This document shows, one piece after another, positions 6,308-7,904 of a DNA stretch of 7,904 nucleotides (positions are counted from its first letter, which is position 1; each line of letters begins with the position of its first letter). Both the position numbers and the translations under genes were made by a program. This stretch comes from Planctomycetota bacterium (GTDB taxonomy: Bacteria; Planctomycetota; Planctomycetia; Pirellulales; Pirellulaceae), in contig JAPLNJ010001004.1 in assembly GCA_026692885.1 (NCBI GenBank), positions 1 to 7,904 on the forward strand, given 5' to 3'. The notes under the pieces are model-generated. The model saw only the letters and a list, made by a program, of their open reading frames with translations. It had not been told where the DNA came from and ran no database searches.

Positions 6308-6365
6308 GTCAGGCTTTCCAGCCTGACTCCACAACCCAGTAGGTTAGGCTTTCCAGCCTGACTCC
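6297..6365 (+). repeat. Two tandem copies of a GTAG-headed hairpin unit
   Basis: A 34-base unit (CAACCCAGTAGG..., 6297-6330) recurs at 6332-6365, period 35, with one difference (C at 6310, T at 6345). Each unit carries a hairpin, GTCAGGCT-TTCC-AGCCTGAC in the first. The change in the second turns a G-C pair into a G-T wobble, so the stem survives as RNA. The unit includes the last 11 bases of the HEAT gene with its TAG stop, so the duplication copied the gene's end together with the hairpin. Confidence 0.85.
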
Positions 6366-6376
6366 GACAAACCAGC

Positions 6377-6400
6377 GTCAGCCTGGAAAGGCTGACCTAC
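6377..6400 (-). repeat. Inverted third copy of the GTAG hairpin
   Basis: The minus strand reads GTAG followed by the same hairpin as the two plus-strand copies (GTCAGCCT-TTCC-AGGCTGAC), so 6339-6400 forms a REPIN-like inverted pair with a short centre. Relative to the first copy, one stem pair is swapped from G-C to C-G on both sides, which keeps the stem intact. The element fills the 110-bp gap between the convergent HEAT and TIR genes and may end transcripts from both, although no U-run follows. Confidence 0.85.
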
Positions 6401-6417
6401 ATCCTTGGGATAGACGC

Positions 6418-7527
6418 TCACTCGTCGTCGGTCCCCAGGTCGCTCAACAGGCGGCGCCAAGCAGGTTGGAACGAGCCTTCGTTCTGCCAGTTGGAGAAGT
6501 CGGGAATGTAGAGTTGCAGGAGCTCCGGCGCCAGGTCCTTCTCGGTCTCCGGCTCCACACAGGACCAGGCCCGGAGGCGGTCCGGCGCCACCAGTCGTAC
6601 GGGAAAGAGCAGCCGCCGGTCTTCCTCCTGTTCTCGGATGCGGGCCTGGCAGATTTCCGGCACCAGCCAGTCTTCGCCCAAACTCGCCTCGGAGAAGACG
6701 ACGATCAGCTTGTTGGCGGTGGCCAGCCCACGGCCGATCGAGGCGGACGAGTGGTCCAGCACCGACCATGCGCGCAGCCGCAGTTCGCGCAAGCGGGTAC
6801 AGATCTGCGTGCAGAACTTCTGGTCGGCCTCGCTGCCACACACGAAGTACGTGTCAAAGACGGCCGCCTCTTGCAGCCCCAGCCCGGAGGCCCGCTCGAT
6901 CAGCCGATCGGGAACGCCGCAACCGCAGAGAAACACCGGCGAGATCTTACCCTTCGACTTGTACAAGGTATCGACGCCGATGGTGCTGGGACCGTCATGT
7001 TCGAGCGTGTCCAACGATTTGGCGGTGGACAGGTCCAGATCGCCGAACGACGTCCAGCCGACGATGGCTTGACTGAACTCGGCTCCGCTCACATTGGCCC
7101 CGCGGAGATCGGCGCCGCGTAGATTGGCGCCGGTCAGGTTGGCGCGGTAGAGGTCCGCGGCCGCGAGTTGCGCGCCGCGCAAATCGACACGGGTCAGATA
7201 GGCGGAGCCCAGCTGGGTTCGCGTCAGGATCGTCTCGCTGAGATTGGCCTCGACCAAATTAGCACTGCTCAAGTCAGCCGCCGCCAGGTTGGCCCCGCGC
7301 AGGTTGGCCCCGCGCAGGTCTGCCCCGTGCAGGTTGGCGGCGCGCAAGTCGCAGCCTCGCAAGTCGGACATCTGCAGGTCGGCGCCGGCCAGGTGGGCCT
7401 GACGCAGAATCCGCATCCGCAGCTCCGCCTTACGCAAATCGAATCGCAAGCCGCGATTCTCCGCCCGCCACTGGTCAATGGCTTCGGTGCCTTGTCGGAC
7501 GATTTCAAGATGGTCTGGATTGGCCAT
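6418..7527 (-). CDS. Pentapeptide-repeat protein with C-terminal TIR domain
   Basis: The 369-residue protein has no signal peptide. After a short N-terminus (MANPDHLEIVRQG...) come 27 unbroken pentads of the A(D/N)LxG type (residues 32-166, e.g. HGADLRGANLRGANL), enough for about seven coils of a right-handed quadrilateral beta-helix. A linker with GPSTIGVDTLYKSKG (179-193) and FLCGCGVPDRLI (199-210) follows, which I recall as conserved between these two domains in related proteins. The TIR domain spans about 224-365. It keeps the WxxxE motif (W287-E291), where E291 would be the NAD-cleaving glutamate, and the FPVRLV and YIPDFSNW segments. But box 1 is FVCGS (228-232) instead of the usual FISYS, and the region after W254 is about six residues shorter than normal and lacks the usual AP(E/H)D. 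TIR domains act as NADases or as protein-interaction modules in defence and signalling; activity here is open. Confidence 0.9.
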   Translation of the reverse strand: MANPDHLEIVRQGTEAIDQWRAENRGLRFDLRKAELRMRILRQAHLAGADLQMSDLRGCDLRAANLHGADLRGANLRGANLAAADLSSANLVEANLSETILTRTQLGSAYLTRVDLRGAQLAAADLYRANLTGANLRGADLRGANVSGAEFSQAIVGWTSFGDLDLSTAKSLDTLEHDGPSTIGVDTLYKSKGKISPVFLCGCGVPDRLIERASGLGLQEAAVFDTYFVCGSEADQKFCTQICTRLRELRLRAWSVLDHSSASIGRGLATANKLIVVFSEASLGEDWLVPEICQARIREQEEDRRLLFPVRLVAPDRLRAWSCVEPETEKDLAPELLQLYIPDFSNWQNEGSFQPAWRRLLSDLGTDDE

Positions 7528-7787
7528 GACATTCGCTCCTGGTGAATGGTAAACCTAACATTCGGAGCCAGTTGGTGCCAGACCACACCCCCGTCCCGCC
7601 TGTATCTAGAACGCGCGGGGGAGAGTCCGGTATCAATCCGCAGCGCGGGACGCATCGGTAGCTGACCAGCCGCGGCCGAGTCCCAGTGTGAGCCATTTTC
7701 GAGCCGTTTCTTCAATTGCTCCGTCCTCGTCTCCTCGGCAGAATTCTCTGAGGACTTTTCCGGCTCAACCGTTGCCGTGCCATCCAT
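7269..7787 (-). CDS. Uncertain small frame upstream of the TIR gene
   Basis: An ATG at 7787 on the minus strand has a good ribosome binding site (AAGGAAG, 7799-7793, five bases away) and opens a 172-codon frame. Its first 45 or so residues (MDGTATVEPEKSSENSAEE..., charged and acidic, then LKKRLENG) look like a plausible disordered protein start, with a fairly high share of G or C in the third codon position. The later part turns Arg-, Pro- and Cys-rich and runs 259 bases into the TIR gene in another frame, where it is only the shifted reading of the pentapeptide repeats. It may be a real small protein whose end has decayed, a leader that couples translation to the TIR gene, or chance. I recognise no family. 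Confidence 0.25.
   Translation of the reverse strand: MDGTATVEPEKSSENSAEETRTEQLKKRLENGSHWDSAAAGQLPMRPALRIDTGLSPARSRYRRDGGVVWHQLAPNVRFTIHQERMSWPIQTILKSSDKAPKPLTSGGRRIAACDSICVRRSCGCGFCVRPTWPAPTCRCPTCEAATCAPPTCTGQTCAGPTCAGPTWRRLT
7286..7315 (-). repeat. Perfect 15-bp tandem repeat in the pentapeptide region
   Basis: AGGTTGGCCCCGCGC (plus strand) occurs twice back to back at 7286-7300 and 7301-7315 inside the pentapeptide coding region. It encodes consecutive RGANL pentads. Identity at every base, including silent positions, points to a recent 15-bp duplication that lengthened the helix by one face. Confidence 0.8.
7536..7540 (-). promoter_or_regulatory. Ribosome binding site of the pentapeptide/TIR gene
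   Basis: The minus strand reads AGGAG eight bases before the ATG at 7527. An in-frame stop at 7555-7557 lies just upstream, so no longer start is possible. Confidence 0.7.
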
Positions 7788-7792
7788 GATTA

Positions 7793-7799
7793 CTTCCTT
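7793..7799 (-). promoter_or_regulatory. Ribosome-binding-site-like AAGGAAG before 7787
   Basis: AAGGAAG on the minus strand stands five bases before the ATG at 7787. It is as good as the sites of the firm genes in this window, and is the main reason to keep the short frame downstream as a candidate. Confidence 0.45.
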
Positions 7800-7904
7800 T
7801 CTTGGAGCACTCCGTTCCCCAAATGGTCCACGGTCCGTAGCTTACCACAGCAGCCGCCAATTCTCCTATTGACCTTTCTTACATCCCGCCAACCGGCGCA
7901 AAAG
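7800..7904. other. Right-edge intergenic stretch
   Basis: No coding frame, palindrome or tandem repeat stands out. It probably holds the promoter of the minus-strand transcript that includes the TIR gene, but I see no -35/-10 pair with proper spacing. Confidence 0.35.

Noticed and set aside
6297..6400. CRISPR-like spacing (35-base period)
   Set aside because: Only two direct copies, adjacent with no spacers, plus one inverted copy; no leader and no cas genes.
5465..7527. HEAT protein and TIR protein as one defence system
   Set aside because: The genes are convergent and separated by repeats; the HEAT gene fits better with the oxidoreductase upstream.
7168..7545. Plus-strand frame with five-residue periodicity (QVGPA-like)
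   Set aside because: The periodicity is the mirror of the pentapeptide repeats on the other strand, not an independent repeat protein.

Overview
The window looks like a chromosomal piece of a planctomycete, probably a Pirellulales-type bacterium. This is an inference from gene content: a GC-rich sequence with a secreted PQQ-type beta-propeller, a xanthan-lyase-like FAD oxidoreductase, a Tat-exported Gfo/Idh/MocA oxidoreductase, a cytoplasmic HEAT-repeat protein and a pentapeptide-repeat/TIR protein, with palindrome-filled gaps between them. No rRNA, tRNA, CRISPR array, transposase or phage gene was seen.

Layout: 1-178 is a 5' leader with no supported gene. 179-1783 (+) encodes an exported eight-bladed propeller. 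1784-2004 separates it from the convergent FAD oxidoreductase gene (2005-3732, -) and holds a near-perfect 33-bp inverted repeat. 3733-3998 is the shared, divergent 5' region of the FAD gene and the Gfo/Idh/MocA gene (3999-5210, +). 5211-5464 is packed with four different palindromes, ending in a REPIN-like pair. The HEAT gene (5465-6307, +) runs into a second set of palindromes (6297-6400), which separates it from the convergent pentapeptide/TIR gene (6418-7527, -). Upstream of the TIR gene lies an uncertain small reading frame with a good ribosome binding site (from 7787, -).

The propeller, the FAD enzyme and the Gfo/Idh/MocA enzyme all carry export signals (Sec, Sec, Tat). They fit a periplasmic or extracytoplasmic role in carbohydrate or other organic-substrate oxidation, but nothing here fixes a substrate. 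The HEAT protein lies downstream of the oxidoreductase gene on the same strand. The TIR protein is separate in orientation and probably in function: sensing, cell death or defence is possible.

The most interesting signals are the repeats. Two unrelated palindrome families each occur as an inverted pair headed by the tetranucleotide GTAG, the architecture of REPs handled by REP-associated tyrosine transposases. One of them supplies the stop codon of the HEAT gene and shows compensatory base changes in its stem. The TIR domain is also unusual: it keeps the likely catalytic glutamate but has lost the usual box 1 residues and has a shortened BB-loop region.
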